From assembly GCA_963965975.1 (NCBI GenBank), contig OZ014416.1, forward strand, positions 3,100,001 through 3,164,000: 64,000 nucleotides of DNA, read 5' to 3'. Each line of letters starts with the position of its first letter. Position 1 is the first letter of the stretch. The DNA comes from Xestospongia bergquistia (taxonomy: Eukaryota; Porifera; Demospongiae; Haplosclerida; Petrosiidae). Shown in pieces: positions 22,826-33,976 of this stretch. The notes under the pieces are model-generated. The model saw nothing but the letters and a program-made list of their open reading frames with translations, was not told where the DNA came from and ran no database searches. A program made the position numbers and the translations under genes.

Positions 22826-24172
22826 CTAGTTATCCTCCAGTGTTTCACATGTTGCAACCTCACTGTTGCAGTCAGCAAATTCTTCCCAGGTTATACCACC
22901 GTGTGTCACAAAGCTATCCATATCACTGCTGATGGGTACCTTATCGGTAGTTGTGTGTATAGCTGTATCAACAAATCCACACTTCACAAAGCACCTTTCA
23001 ACTATAGAAGGTGCAACTGCATCCCATGCATTTTTAAGCCACATGATTGAATCTAGAATGTTAACCTTTTTAGCTAAATCTGATGCACACACCACTTCAT
23101 CCATGCAATTAAGAATATAACGTAGAAGTTGCTTTCTGTAGTGCATCTTCACATTCTGAATAATTCCAGCATCACAAGGTTGAAGATGAGATGTAGTGTT
23201 TGGAGGTAGAAAAAGTAGTTTAACATTAGAGAGAACTACATCAGGATGTGCACTACAGTTATCAAGGAAAAGCAGGATTGACCGGCCCTCAGATTTCATT
23301 TTCTTGTTCAGTTTTTCTAGCCAAGACTGGAATATTTCATTCGTCATCCATGCACGTCTATTTGAAGTGTATTTCACTGGTAGATTAGGAGGATTCCCTA
23401 AACCCCTAAAGCAGCATGGATTTGCAGAGTGTCCAATTACTAATGGGGTCAGCTTTTCTCCTATAGCCGAACAAGCTAGCAGAACAGTAATTCTCTCTTT
23501 CGACTTCTTTCCCCCTTTAGCTTCTTCTCCCTTCACTGCTAATGAGCGAGTTGGCAAAGCCCTGTAAAAAAGGCCTGTTTCATCAGCATTGAAAATGTCT
23601 TTCAATGCACAGCCATCACACATAGATTGTAGACGCCCACTCCAGTCACTTACAACAGATTGATCAACATCTGCAGCCTCACCAGACCGCACAGACATGC
23701 GTACATTGTGACATTTCTGCCATTTATCGAGCCAGCCGTTGGAAGCGGTGAAGGTAGTTTGGCCTAGTTCCGCAGCATACATCAAGGCCTGCTCTTGAAT
23801 GAGCTTGCCGCTTACAGGAATATTCCTTGCCCTCGCTCGAGTGAACCACTCCCACATTATTTTATCAATTGCTTCATATCCCACCTTTCTAAACTTGGCG
23901 TATTTCCTGTCAGTACCCTCACCGCGTTTGGTGATCTCTTCCTTGTCGCGAAAAATTGCTTGGATCTGGGTTGTTCCGACTCCGAATTCATTAGCTACTT
24001 TACGACAAGACATTCCACTGTCAATCTTCTTTAGCACTTCTAATCGTTGCTCCAGATTCAGGACCTTTCGCTTTCTACCCGTCATCTTATCGAACACCGC
24101 GTGCTTTAGATGATGGGGTGGAGCCTGTGCATGCGCAAACAGGTAACGGTCGCTAAATCGTGTAGTCGGCAT
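22826..24172 (-). CDS. Tigger/pogo-family transposase
   Basis: Predicted 448 aa from the first ATG. The Met at 24085 (MTGRKRKVLN, about 419 aa) fits the family start better. N-terminal psq-type HTH at about residues 35-80 (LEQRLEVLKKIDSGMSCRKV); CENPB-type HTH at about 95-160 (WLDKWQKCHNV). The DDE_1 catalytic core has Asp at about 197 (NADETGLFY), 304 (LFLDNCSAH) and 334 (LQPCDAGII), a DD29D spacing expected for pogo/Tigger. The frame ends at a TAG that looks like a small duplication of GAGGATAA; the same frame stays open for 89 more codons (see the next entry). The enzyme would cut and paste at TA sites. Confidence 0.93.
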   Translation of the reverse strand: MPTTRFSDRYLFAHAQAPPHHLKHAVFDKMTGRKRKVLNLEQRLEVLKKIDSGMSCRKVANEFGVGTTQIQAIFRDKEEITKRGEGTDRKYAKFRKVGYEAIDKIMWEWFTRARARNIPVSGKLIQEQALMYAAELGQTTFTASNGWLDKWQKCHNVRMSVRSGEAADVDQSVVSDWSGRLQSMCDGCALKDIFNADETGLFYRALPTRSLAVKGEEAKGGKKSKERITVLLACSAIGEKLTPLVIGHSANPCCFRGLGNPPNLPVKYTSNRRAWMTNEIFQSWLEKLNKKMKSEGRSILLFLDNCSAHPDVVLSNVKLLFLPPNTTSHLQPCDAGIIQNVKMHYRKQLLRYILNCMDEVVCASDLAKKVNILDSIMWLKNAWDAVAPSIVERCFVKCGFVDTAIHTTTDKVPISSDMDSFVTHGGITWEEFADCNSEVATCETLEDN

Positions 24173-24290
24173 CTGTCCGCTGGTCGCGTTGTGGAGGTGG
24201 TCTTGTGTGAGAGGTTAGGTTGTATGGTACGTACATCTGTACAGGTGCTTTCTGGTCTCTTATTGGAGGGGTCTCTCAAAAGAGGGACCA

Positions 24291-24293
<3 letters not shown>

Positions 24294-24333
<40 letters not shown>
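24294..24333. repeat. (TA)n microsatellite
   Basis: About 40 bp of pure TA repeats at the right edge of the Tigger element; matching TA tracts lie at 18908-18945 and 22404-22444. Confidence 0.95.
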
Positions 24334-24334
<1 letters not shown>

Positions 24335-24466
24335 CATCAACGTGGCCAACTGAGCATGCACAAATACATAAACATAAGATACCACATATTCCCTAACACT
24401 AATACAAACTGACACAACAATGACAACGTTAATGCTTATAAAAAGAGAGCACAAGTCATGAGTCCA

Positions 24467-25195
24467 TTAACCAACAGGGAGCTTTTCTAATACAAGTAGG
24501 ATAATAAGAGGAAAGTGTCTCTTTGGGTAACCCAAATGACTCTTGTGCATTATAAGTTTGTTCTTTGGAGTGAACATCTTGTTTACTATGAGGTTCTGAT
24601 TCACTTCTTCCTGAATGTGACCAATATGGTGTTTCTGCACCATACCATTGGGTAGTTCAATCATGTAGGACAAAAGACCTACTTTCTCTTTCACTGTACC
24701 CACAATCCACTTGGAGCCTTGAGGAAGATTTTTAACAAGGACATTACTTCCCAACTGAAGCTCCCTAACCCTAGTTTGACCATCATAATTATCTTTCTGC
24801 TTAGCTTGATTTTGAGTCACTACCTTACTAACAACCAGTTTCATTATGTCAAGTCTTGTTCTCAAGGTACGTTTAAGTAAAAACTCAAAGGGAGGCACAC
24901 CAGTGGTGCTACGAGGAGTACAATGGTAAGAGAGTAAACTTTGGGCTAGTCTATAGCTTAGTGATTGTCCAACTATGGTATTAATCATCATGGCTCTTTA
25001 AATGCTTGAACAAATTGTTCAACTTGTCCATTTGAAAAGGAGTTATATGGGGACGAATGTATGTGCTTGACACCATTATTTTGCACAAATTCTTGAAACT
25101 CAGCAGAAATGAATTGAGAGCCATTATCTGTGACTATGCTCTGATAGACCATAGGATGAAAACAATGTACATAAGCAATCTTTTGAGTTACACTT
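24467..25195 (-). mobile_element. Ty3/gypsy integrase fragment
   Basis: Reverse-strand frames give the end of an integrase core (SIVTDNGSQFISAEFQEF, then HIHSSPYNSFSNGQVEQF, holding the second Asp and the Glu position of the D,D-35-E triad). A C-terminal region follows (LLSYHCTPRSTTGVPPFEFL ... GSNVLVKN). A stop near 24992 separates the two. No LTRs, RT or gag are nearby, so this is an isolated decayed piece, different in sequence from the gypsy element at 28.8-34.2 kb. Confidence 0.8.
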
Positions 25196-25315
25196 TAAAA
25201 AATTGGAGTCCATTAATTAAATCTTTATCTTGACTATAATTATAATATATTTATGTTTGACTACATGCATACATGATATTGATACAATGTAAAGATAGAT
25301 TAATGAAATGCACTA

Positions 25316-25450
25316 AAGTGCTTAACCTCGCTGCAGTCTTATCCAGCTTTTTTTGCAAGTGACGTAATCTCACGTGATGCCCAAGATGATTATTTATGAC
25401 TCAACATTTCTCTTTAATCAAAGGGAAAAATGCTTGCCTTTTAATGCGTC
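25316..25450. repeat. Repeat C, copy 1
   Basis: Shares GCTTAACCTCGCTGC, GTCTTATCCAG and the segment TCTTTAATCAAAGGGAAAAA, in the same order, with 45957-46085. Noncoding; family unknown. The remainder of 25196-25841 is AT-rich with no gene seen. Confidence 0.65.
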
Positions 25451-25841
25451 TACTGGATACTTTGCACTCTAATTGACAAAAGGTCCAATACTTTCCAACT
25501 TCTTAGTAAAAGTGATTCTCCAATGGCAGCTATGGTGATAGTATTTTTATTTCGCGCTCAATGTATCGACAAAGATAACTGCCAAAAGTTAGTAAAACTG
25601 TCATAATTTTCCAAAGAAGTATTTTTGCAAAAATTCTCACTTTAAAAAGTTAGAAAATGTCATAAGCTATATGCAGGAGATTTTTATTGAATTCTCAAGT
25701 CTTCACTGAAAGCTGTGCTTTTTTTCAAAGGTTTTTCAGACTTTTAAAGCTTTTTGTTTGTTTGATGCTCCTTTTGGCAGTATTCTTAAGAAGTGCAGAA
25801 ATTTTGCCAAGTTAAAGCAGTTCAAAGCCATTTGCCTGGGC

Positions 25842-26072
25842 ACACACACACACACACACACACTGACAGACTGCAGTAACCCTCGCTATGCAGCTACACC
25901 TCTCTCCACCTCCATAGACAACCTCTTGCCCTCTATGAGTACATCTACTAATATGGCTACAGAGACATCATCTACAAATGTAAACATGTGTAGATCTTCT
26001 GTGCCACCTGTATCACCAGCAGGGTTGTGTCAAGCCCTTTGGAAAAGTGCTTAAATACAAGCCAAGCACTTT
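25842..26072. repeat. Mosaic repeat D, copy 2
   Basis: (CA)n followed by CTGACAGACTGCAGTAACCC and the block shared with 19840-20016. It lacks the roughly 200-bp middle of copy 1 and runs into the left end of the hAT element. Confidence 0.65.
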
Positions 26073-27632
26073 CAAATTACATCAAGCACAAGTACTATAC
26101 TATGTCCGAGTTGAGAAGAGCCACACAGACATGTGAATAACTTTGCTGTTTTACATGCTATTGACATGGGACTTGCACAATTGATTCAGCTTGCAAACGC
26201 ACATTTTATACATAAAATTTGGCTCTCTAATGCCACAAGAAAGTAGCAAACGATAAAACTTCATACATTTTCAATGGTATACCTTTGACATACTTTAAAT
26301 TGCACACCTTGAAGGATTTAATAAATAACAATTTTTGCCTTGAGAAGTCAGTCATATGTCACATGAAAATTCTAAATTACAGTTCTAATTATATGAATAG
26401 ATGTTCTATTATAACAATTAATGAACTATTATTATTAAAATAATAACCAGGTATTGTCATTTGTGATTTAAGGCAGTATAAAGCCACCAAGGTTCTGTAA
26501 AAAACCTTTTAACAAAGAAAGAAGACTGTTAATGACCGATAGAGGTAGATTTTCTGTCTGATGGCTTCACATAATCAAAATCATCAACTAACAGGCATCA
26601 TTTCAGATATCTTGAGTCTGTTTATACCTGTTGAGTTCTTTCAATAGTCATAGACACTCGCAACAACTTTCTTTGTATGTGATCTCAGTCTTTTTCTCTT
26701 AGGCATCTTCATGAACACGAGAGAAAACGTGGTGTGTTCGCATGATATGCACATGAACAAATAATGAATAAACTTAAAATGTACTTCAGCACTAATTACA
26801 TATAATAGGAAATACCTCACCTTACATTCCATGCATAAAACACCTTTTTTTAATGAAGGGCCTCTTCTCAACTCGGACATACTATAACATTTCTGTATGT
26901 GCTTAAACACTATCACAAGCCCTTTGTTAGAGTGCTTAATTAATTTAAAGCACTTTCACTCAAATCAGCTTTCCACAACTGATAGTAACAACAAATCATT
27001 AGCAATAAATGAAATCAGTGAATCAATGGCTTTAATTTGTTGAGGATCTGCTTCTCCAATCTCCATACTTTTGAGTAGATTGAACTGCTTGAATGATTAT
27101 TTGGCCGCCATCATCTTTTTTGCACTACCTTTTTGTTTCAAGTCAACATTAGGATGTACCCTCTATATAACAATATACTTATGTTAAGAAGGTACAATAG
27201 TATGTCACTAAAACTATCTAATGTCAATGATCACAATTTATTTTATTATTATACATCTTTATTTCCTACCTTAATATGTTTCAGAAAATTAGTGGTAACA
27301 CTAATTTTCCCTGAGATTTCTATTCAGCAGTGCCTGCACCTAGTTTTGAAGATTTCCTTGCTATTAAAATCATCTGGAAGATCAAAACCATCAAATATTG
27401 TGGGTAGCTTCTTTACTGCTGCAGCTTCCATTGTCTTGAGTATACACCTGCTATCACATGTCCTGTACATGTACATATAACTAACTACAAAAGACTTATG
27501 CACAGAAAATTATTAACACTTGTGCTTAAGCACAAGCACTTGTCCTTAAATTGACAAAGGGCTTTAGAGCACTACAAAAACTGTGATTGAGCACATACAG
27601 TACTTAAGCCCAAAAGTGCTTGACACAACCCT
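26021..27632 (-). mobile_element. hAT transposon remnant with BED zinc finger start
   Basis: Ends AGGGTTGTGTCAAGC at 26021 and its inverted match (to 27632) resemble hAT termini (usually CAGGG..). On the minus strand, a start exon at 27431-27270 encodes MEAAAVKKLPTIFDGFD then a BED-like RCRHC .. TNFLKHIK, with one stop. A second segment near 27130-26950 has IKAIDSLISFIANDLLLLSVVES, typical of the region after the BED finger in hAT transposases. The catalytic and dimerisation domains are missing. A 0.78-kb TA-element (26100-26882) is inserted inside. A partial copy of the left end occurs at 19960-20016. Confidence 0.65.
26100..26882 (-). mobile_element. TA-targeting nonautonomous element (IS630/Tc1-like family B), copy 1
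   Basis: Inverted ends CTATGTCCGAGTTGAGAAG and complement, bordered by TA. The minus strand begins a transposase N-terminus (MPKRKRLRSHTKKVVASVY) that stops early. It is the most diverged of three copies and sits inside the hAT remnant. Confidence 0.8.
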
Positions 27633-27738
27633 AATGACTAGGAGAAAGAGTAGTCAAATTTGTTTTGCCTTTTTGTACACGCGATCTTTAAGTGCACCAT
27701 ACACGAGGCAATTTTGTTGCATGAACCAAGTAACTATA

Positions 27739-28529
27739 GGCTGTCCAAGTTGAGAAGAGCCACCCAGACGTGTGAATAACTTTGCCGTTTTACGTGCTAT
27801 CAACATGAAACTTGTACAATTGATTTAGCTCGCAAATGCGCATTTTATATATAAAATTTGGCTCTCTAGCACTACGAGAAAGTACCAAACTAGAAAACTC
27901 CATACATTTTCAATGGCATACCTTTCACATACTTCAAATTGCACACCTTCAAGGGTTTAATAAAAAACAATTTTCGCTTTGAGAAGTCAGCCATCTGTCA
28001 CGTGGCAATTCAAAATTACAATTCTAATTATATGAACAAATTATATATTATAACAATTATTATTAAAATAATAACCAGGTATCGTCTTTTTGTGATTTGA
28101 GGCAGCTATAAAGCCACCATGGTTTTGAAAAAACCTTTTGACAAAGAAGGAAGACTGAGAATGTCTACAACTAATCGTCATCAGAACTATCAGATTGATC
28201 CGAATCATCAGACTCATCCGATTCACCTCCAACTCGAATGATGAACTCGTCCACTAACTCTGTTTACGCCTGCCAAGTTCCTCAAAATATTCATAGACAT
28301 TCACAACAACCTCCTTTGTTTGCTCTCTCAATCTCTTTCCAGTTGGCATGATCACAAACACGAGAGAAAACGTGGTGTGTTCGCATGACATTCACGTGAA
28401 CAAGTAATGAATATAATTAAAATGTGCTTCAACGCTAATTGTGTATAATAGGTGAGGAAATACCTCACCTTACATTCCATGCATAAAACACCTTTTTTTT
28501 AATGAAGTGCTCTTCTCAACTTGACAGCC
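27739..28529 (-). mobile_element. TA-targeting nonautonomous element (family B), copy 2
   Basis: Same body as copies 1 and 3, with ends GGCTGTCCAAGTTGAGAAG and complement, flanked by TA. The minus strand encodes the start MPTGKRLREQTKEVVVNVYE, then loses the frame. It lies in the 5' region of the Harbinger element; its flanks (CTATAG on both sides) rejoin into one sequence. Confidence 0.85.
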
Positions 28530-28771
28530 TATAGCAACTTTGTTGCAAGCATTATTAAAGTTAAGTAAAAATTAATAGTTAATTATTGGTAATAAAATGG
28601 CTGAAGCTAGAAGAGCAGCAGCTGCTAGTGCAGTGGCCATAGTAGCAGTATTAAAACTCAAGAGGAAAAGAAGAATTAGGAAATGCAAGTTTTGGTCAAG
28701 GGAGTGGTTACAATGTAGAGAGGTACACGACTACACGGTGCTTACCATGCATTAATGAATGAGTTAGATAT

Positions 28772-28998
28772 TGTGATATCGTTGATATCTTTGCTTGCAG
28801 TTGCCAGGGGTAATGATAGAACTCTAAGAAAAACTCTTTCTCTTCTACTTTAACCAAAACAAAAATGAACTATTTATACAAGAAATGAAACCAAAAAAAC
28901 AATTGATAATACCAAGGAAATAACACCAATTTTCATTTACAATGACAAAAGTGATAATAATATAACAACTGAGTGTAAATTTATGCTAAAATACCACA
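28772..28998 (-). repeat. Gypsy LTR (3' LTR in element sense)
   Basis: 227 bp, TGTGATATCG ... AATACCACA; direct-repeat partner at 33977-34195. Confidence 0.9.
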
Positions 28999-29030
28999 TT
29001 TCCTCCCCTGTTAACCCTTAGAGACCGGAT

Positions 29031-29133
29031 GTCACGAATTCGTGACAGCAATTATTATGTCAAAAACATGGAAGTCACAATATCGTGACAGCTGATAAAT
29101 GTAAATAAAAACCGGGAGTCACATATTCGTGAC
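29031..29133. repeat. Three subterminal 16-bp palindromes at the piggyBac left end
   Basis: GTCACGAATTCGTGAC (29031-29046), GTCACAATATCGTGAC (29074-29089) and GTCACATATTCGTGAC (29118-29133) share GTCAC-N6-GTGAC-type arms and repeat every 43-44 bp, about four helical turns. Likely transposase or host-factor binding sites (inference). The right end has only a looser TTCACGTGAC near 31500. Confidence 0.85.
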
Positions 29134-29213
29134 CAGGTGTTAATTGTAAAACCACAGTTATTATAGCGCATCGTTTTGATTTTTTTATTTGTTTATACAA
29201 TTAATAAAGTAAA

Positions 29214-31079
29214 ATGAATGCTCAGGAAGTGATAGACAGATTGTCAGAGATAGATACAGATGTAAGTGATGAAGAATATGATGATATGGAAGAGGAAGAT
29301 GTGAGTAGTGAGAGTAGCAATGACTGTAGTGATGAGTCAAGTGAAGACAATGATCAAGATGAAGCTGTGCCAGCTGTGACTACAGCAAGAGGAAGGGGAC
29401 AAAGTAGAGGAGTAGGTAGAGGGAGGAGGAGGGGAGGAGGATATAGTGAGAATACTAGATGTCAGAAAGAATCATGTTATAATTGGAAAGAAATAAAAGG
29501 TACAAATTTTTTACAATTTTTTTAATATCTATAATTATTAGACACAGACACTGACATTCCACCAGTACAACTACCATTCAATGAAACACCAGGTCCTACA
29601 GCTAATCTTACTGACAGGTTATCACCGATACAATGTCTTAATCTCTTTTTTACTTCTGCTGTATGGCAATATCTAGTCGACAAAACCAATGAATATGCTA
29701 TGCACAAGCGACAAAAACACAAAGGAAGACGTTCTGTTTATAGTAACTGGAAAGCAGTTACAATTGAGGAAATGAAAGCTTTCATTGGGATGATACTCAA
29801 TATGGGAATAATACAGTTAGAGCGCATCCGTGACTATTGGTCTACTTGTGCTACATGTAATATTCCTTTCTTTCGCCAAATTATGTCACGAGACCGTTTT
29901 CTCCAAATCTTTGGAATGCTTCATGTAGGTGAAATTGATGCAATACCTAGACAAAGCAAGATACAACCATTCATAAATTTGCTATTACCCATAATAAAAA
30001 GTAATTACATACCAGACAAACAAGTAGCTGTTGATGAAGCAATAATCACCTTTCGAGGTAGAGTTAGCTTCAGGCAATACATAAAAGGAAAACCTAACCC
30101 ATGGGGTATAAAAGCTTATGTATTGTCTGACAGCAAGTCTGGATATATGCACAACCTACTTATATATTATGGTAAAGATACTTGTCTTATTGAGAGACCA
30201 GACTTATCTCATACATGCAAGGTAGTTCTAACACTTTGTGACTATCTGAAAAACAAACAATATGACTTGTACACTGATAGGTTCTACACTAGTATACCTT
30301 TAGCTGATGAGTTAGATCGAATTGGCTTTACTGTCACTGGTACTATCATTGCAAACAAGAAAGGGCTACCTAAGGCATTAAAAGAGAAAACAAAACTAAA
30401 AAAGGGAACTGTGAAAGCATATAGAAGTGGCAAAAAAATGGTATTATCATGGACAGATAAAAGAAAAATCATAATGCTGTCAACAAAGCACTCTAATGGT
30501 ACAAGTGATGTTAAATCTAGAAGGTAAATACATTTTCTTAGCAACATGTTTACTTATGTTTGTCATAATTTTCCCAATAGGCCTAATGAACCAAGCAAAC
30601 GTAAACCTGATGTTATCATAGACTATAACAATTTCATGTTAGGTGTCGACAAGCTTGATCAAATTATGAGCTACTACAGTTTCCTTCATAAATCTATAAA
30701 GTGGTGGCGGAAAGTTTTTTTCTGGATTGTTGAGATGATTGTTGTCAATGCTTATATAATTCACAAAAAAACACAGGCTGACACTGGTAACAATATGACA
30801 CACCTTGCTTTTCGAAGAGAACTGATTACTCAGTTAGTAGATACAGTCCAGACATCATGACCAGTTTCAACTGCATCATCCAACATTGACCGACTAAGTG
30901 GACAGCCTCATTTCCTAGAAAAGCGGCAAAAAAGAAGAGACTGTGTTGTATGCAGTGATCGTTCAGAAAATGGTGAAAGGCATTTAACCTTGTATGTTTG
31001 TTCTACATGTACTGACAACCCAGCTCTATGCCCAGATGAATGCTTCAAAAGCTATCATACTCGAAAAAGATACAAATAA
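29214..31079 (+). CDS. piggyBac transposase, three exons, one internal stop
   Basis: Exons 29214-29499, 29542-30523 and 30581-31079 with phase-consistent 42- and 57-bp introns; about 588 codons. An acidic Ser-rich N-terminus and a Gly-Arg patch (RGRGQSRGVGRGRRRGGG) precede the DDE core. Catalytic Asp are visible at about 260 (QVAVDEAII), 341 (DLYTDRFYTSI) and 446 (LGVDKLDQI), close to the spacing of the insect enzyme. The Cys-rich C-terminal domain (CVVCSDRSENG .. YVCSTC .. LCPDECF) that binds DNA ends in this family is present. A single TGA at 30858-30860 separates the core from this domain, in frame, so the copy is one substitution from being fully open. The lesion may be real or a base error. 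Confidence 0.93.
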
Positions 31080-31589
31080 CTAGGATCACTATGAGACTGT
31101 TAACTCCTACTGTTACCGTACTTGCTATATGTACACATCACATAACATAATATTGCTATCATATTTACCATTAGTCAGGAACATGACTATTAGGGCTAAC
31201 ATATATTACAAACTTTCTAAACGCTATCTAAGATATAAGTATATACTATAAAATACTATACAGTGAGTTACTTGTCACTCTTATCTCACCTTTTACACAG
31301 GGCCAATAGGCCGAGTCTTTCACCGTATGCGTAGAACTCCTACATAAACGCGAGTCTTCGTTATACGATTAATTACAATCTTCAAGACAAGCAGCAACCT
31401 TTAGTGCACTCAGAAAGCGCTTAATACAAGTACAAGAGACGAAAAACAACTAGAACAGCAAGTCTGCTAACTAAGAAACGTCGCGTTTTTTAAAATGTGT
31501 TCACGTGACTCCCCAATGCAAATTAATTTAAAATTTAATTATAATAGGCGTCGGTCTCTAAGGGTTAAATGTATAAGTCCAAAATCACA

Positions 31590-33560
31590 TTATAAGTCTG
31601 TCAGGGGACGACGATTCCTCTGAGGATAACATCTAACGGGAACATTGGTAGATGGTTCCGATCTTGGGGATAATTCAGAGCTCTGATGTGGGAATAAGTC
31701 AAAATCAGGATATGTACACTCAGTAGGAGCAAATGTAGATCTGTCACGTAAATGGGTCAGCATGCCTGTGTATAATCTTGCCATCTTGTAGTTTAACAGT
31801 GTACGAAAGGGGTCCCGAACATTCCTCTATCAGGCCGGGAACCCATTTGTTGCATGAATTGAAGACTTTTGCCATCACCAGTTGACCTGGTGTAAAGTTC
31901 CTGAGTTTGGAATGGCTATTGTGATGCTTCTTCTGTTGTGACTGCTTAGAGGTCACGAAACTCTCTACATCTGATTTTAAGAGATCGAATCGAGTTTGAA
32001 TCTTTCTCCGTAGAAACAGTTCAGCAGGTGATACGTTTGTAGTTGCATAAGATATTGATCGATAATCGAATAGAAATTGTGATAGCCGTGTGTTCAGAGA
32101 TCCACCATCCTTTTCTCCAGCTTTCATAGCTCTTTTGAAGGTCTAAACAAACCTCTCAGCAAGACCATTGGATGTGGGTGATAAGGAGCGCTCTGGATAT
32201 GCTTGATTCCATTGGCTCTCATGAACTGTGCAAATTCATCTGATGAAAATTGGGGTCCATTATCAGATACAAGTTGTTCCAGTAAACCATACTTTGAGAA
32301 AATGATTTGGAGAGCCTCAATGGTCTCTGAAGCTGTCGTGGAAGACATTGGCACAACTTCTGGCCACCTAGAGTGTGCATCTAACAGTATCAGGAACATC
32401 TTGTCTAGAAAAGGTCCAGCGAAATCCACATGAACTCTCTTCCATGTTGCTGTTGGCCAGACCCATGGATGCAGTGGTGCTACTGGAGGATTTGACTTTT
32501 GTTCTTGACACTTGATGCATGACTTGGCTAGGTCTTCAATATCTTTGTCCATGCCATTCCACCACACATAGATCCTAGGAACAGATTTCACCCTGGTAAT
32601 GCCGGGGTGGTTCTCATGGAGTGCTTGTAAGACTTGCTGTTGTAGAGTCTTTGGTAGGATTACACGAATACCCCACATTAAACACCCACTTTGAATTCCG
32701 ATTTCTTCTCTTCTGGAATAATATGGTTTGAACTCTTCAGATACTTGGTCTGGCCAACCAGACATAATGTAAGTGATAACTTTGCTTAGCACAGGATCTC
32801 GACATGTAGCAACTTGTACATGTTTAACAGTAACAGGGAGTGCCTGTACCTGAGAAATGTTGAATATACTCACTTCATCTTGTGCTGCCTTTCCTGTAAC
32901 TGGTAATGGGAGGCGAGATAATCCATCGGCATTAATTTGGGGTCATAGGGTATCAGCACTTCTGAAGATGTTAACTGGTCTTTGGCCCTATTGAAAGCTT
33001 GAGAACATTCTTCTGTCCAGTCCCATTTCTGTTGTACTTGAAGTAATTGATTAAGAGGATGTAAGATACTAGAAAGATTCCGAATGAGTTTCCCATAGTA
33101 GTACAATAATCCAAGGAATGATCTAAGTTCCTGGATATTTGTAGGTTCTGGAGCATTTACAATAGCATCAATCTTGCTTGGTACTGCTTGTATACCAGTT
33201 CGATCAATCTGTTGACCTAGACACTCAACAGATTCTTGAAGAAAAATGCACTTTTCTTGCTTAAGTCTGAACCCATGTTTCTCCAGGCGTTGGAAAACTT
33301 CTCCTTGGTTACGCAGGTGATCCTCTTTGGTTTTGCCAGTAGTTGCAGATAGGCTTGAGAGAGATCCAATTTGCTAAATACAGTCCCATTATCTAAAGTA
33401 GTGAACAAGTCTGCTGGCTTAGGCAATGGGTATTGGTCTATAGACAGAGCTTGGTTGATTGTCACCTTTGAGTCACCACACAGGCGGAACCTTCCATCTT
33501 TCTTAGGCACTACAACAATAGGTGCAGCCCACTCACTGCAGTCGACCTTCCTGATTATTC
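31590..33560 (-). pseudogene. Gypsy pol remnant (partial RT, partial RNase H, integrase)
   Basis: In order on the minus strand: an RT start (KVDCSEWAAPIVVVPKKDGRF, cut short after FSKLDLSQAYLQL), with the YxDD active-site region missing. Next is the RT thumb/tether zone (LRSFLGLLYYYGKLIRNLSS), then almost no RNase H. Integrase follows with an HHCC finger (HENHPGITRVKS .. CIKCQEQ), core Asp residues (VHVDFAGPF, QLVSDNGPQF) and a frameshifted Glu region. A 127-residue C-terminal part ends near 31744 and a tail reaches 31590. Several frameshifts. It cannot mobilise itself. Confidence 0.85.
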
Positions 33561-33962
33561 CTTGTTGTTCCAGTCGATCCAGTCGAATTTATAGTTAGTC
33601 GCTAGTTTGCATAGAGCAGCGTCATAATCAGCGATAGGTTCCCCCACGGCTTGATTGCGTTTGTGAAAGTGATACCGTTCAGTTATGATGGCTCTCTTTG
33701 GTTCAAAATGCAGAACATCTGAGATCTCGGCCAGGGACTTGGTGCTGGGCGAAGATGGAGCAAGAAGATCACTGAGAAGAGTATACGTAGACGTACCAAT
33801 ACAGGTCAGAAGAATGGGAACTTGCTTGTACCCTGGAACAGAGTTTGCAGTAAAGTAAATGTCAACACGTTCCAGATATGAGGTGATTGATCCCTCATTT
33901 GAGTTAAATTCTTTGAGAGTTTCGAACTGTGAAGTTGCCATGATAATAGCGAAAATCCACAA
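33555..33962 (-). pseudogene. Gypsy gag-like N-terminal fragment
   Basis: Starts MATSQFETLKEFNSNEG at 33939 (an upstream Met adds 8 aa) and runs about 125 residues of a capsid-like gag (YLERVDIYFTANSV, FHKRNQAVGEPIADYDAAL). The frame then jumps to RT-related sequence near 33560, so the rest of gag, any zinc knuckle and the protease are deleted. Confidence 0.75.
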
Positions 33963-33976
33963 CCCTTGTCGCCAAT

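Larger units (their letters stand above)
21412..23051. repeat. Segmental duplication, copy B
   Basis: Direct partner of 17913-19552. In this copy the Tigger sequence continues uninterrupted beyond 23051, so copy B is the likely source and copy A the truncated derivative. Confidence 0.92.
22445..24293 (-). mobile_element. Full-length Tigger/pogo DNA transposon
   Basis: This 1,849-bp element has terminal repeats CAGTAGTCCCTCTTTTGAGA (left) and the near-complement ending CCACTG at 24293. Both ends abut (TA)n tracts, consistent with TA target duplication and insertion into a TA microsatellite. A second, inverted copy of the TIR core (GGTCTCTCAAAAGAGG) lies inside the left end at 22491-22506. It contains one long transposase frame on the minus strand. 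The long open frame suggests recent activity. Confidence 0.92.
29015..31564 (+). mobile_element. piggyBac transposon, near-intact, with TTAA target sites
   Basis: Inverted ends CCCTTAGAGACCG (29015-29027) and CGGTCTCTAAGGG (31552-31564) are perfect and bordered by TTAA at 29011-29014 and 31565-31568, the hallmark of this superfamily. The body is 2,550 bp with a three-exon transposase. Inserted in the gypsy element beside its purine tract, so it is younger than the gypsy. Confidence 0.96.

Noticed and set aside
23196-24113. Plus-strand frames across the Tigger transposase
   Set aside because: They are antisense to the clearly conserved minus-strand transposase.
24110-24454. Small proteins rich in Ile-Tyr repeats
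   Set aside because: These frames run through a (TA)n microsatellite and are artefacts.
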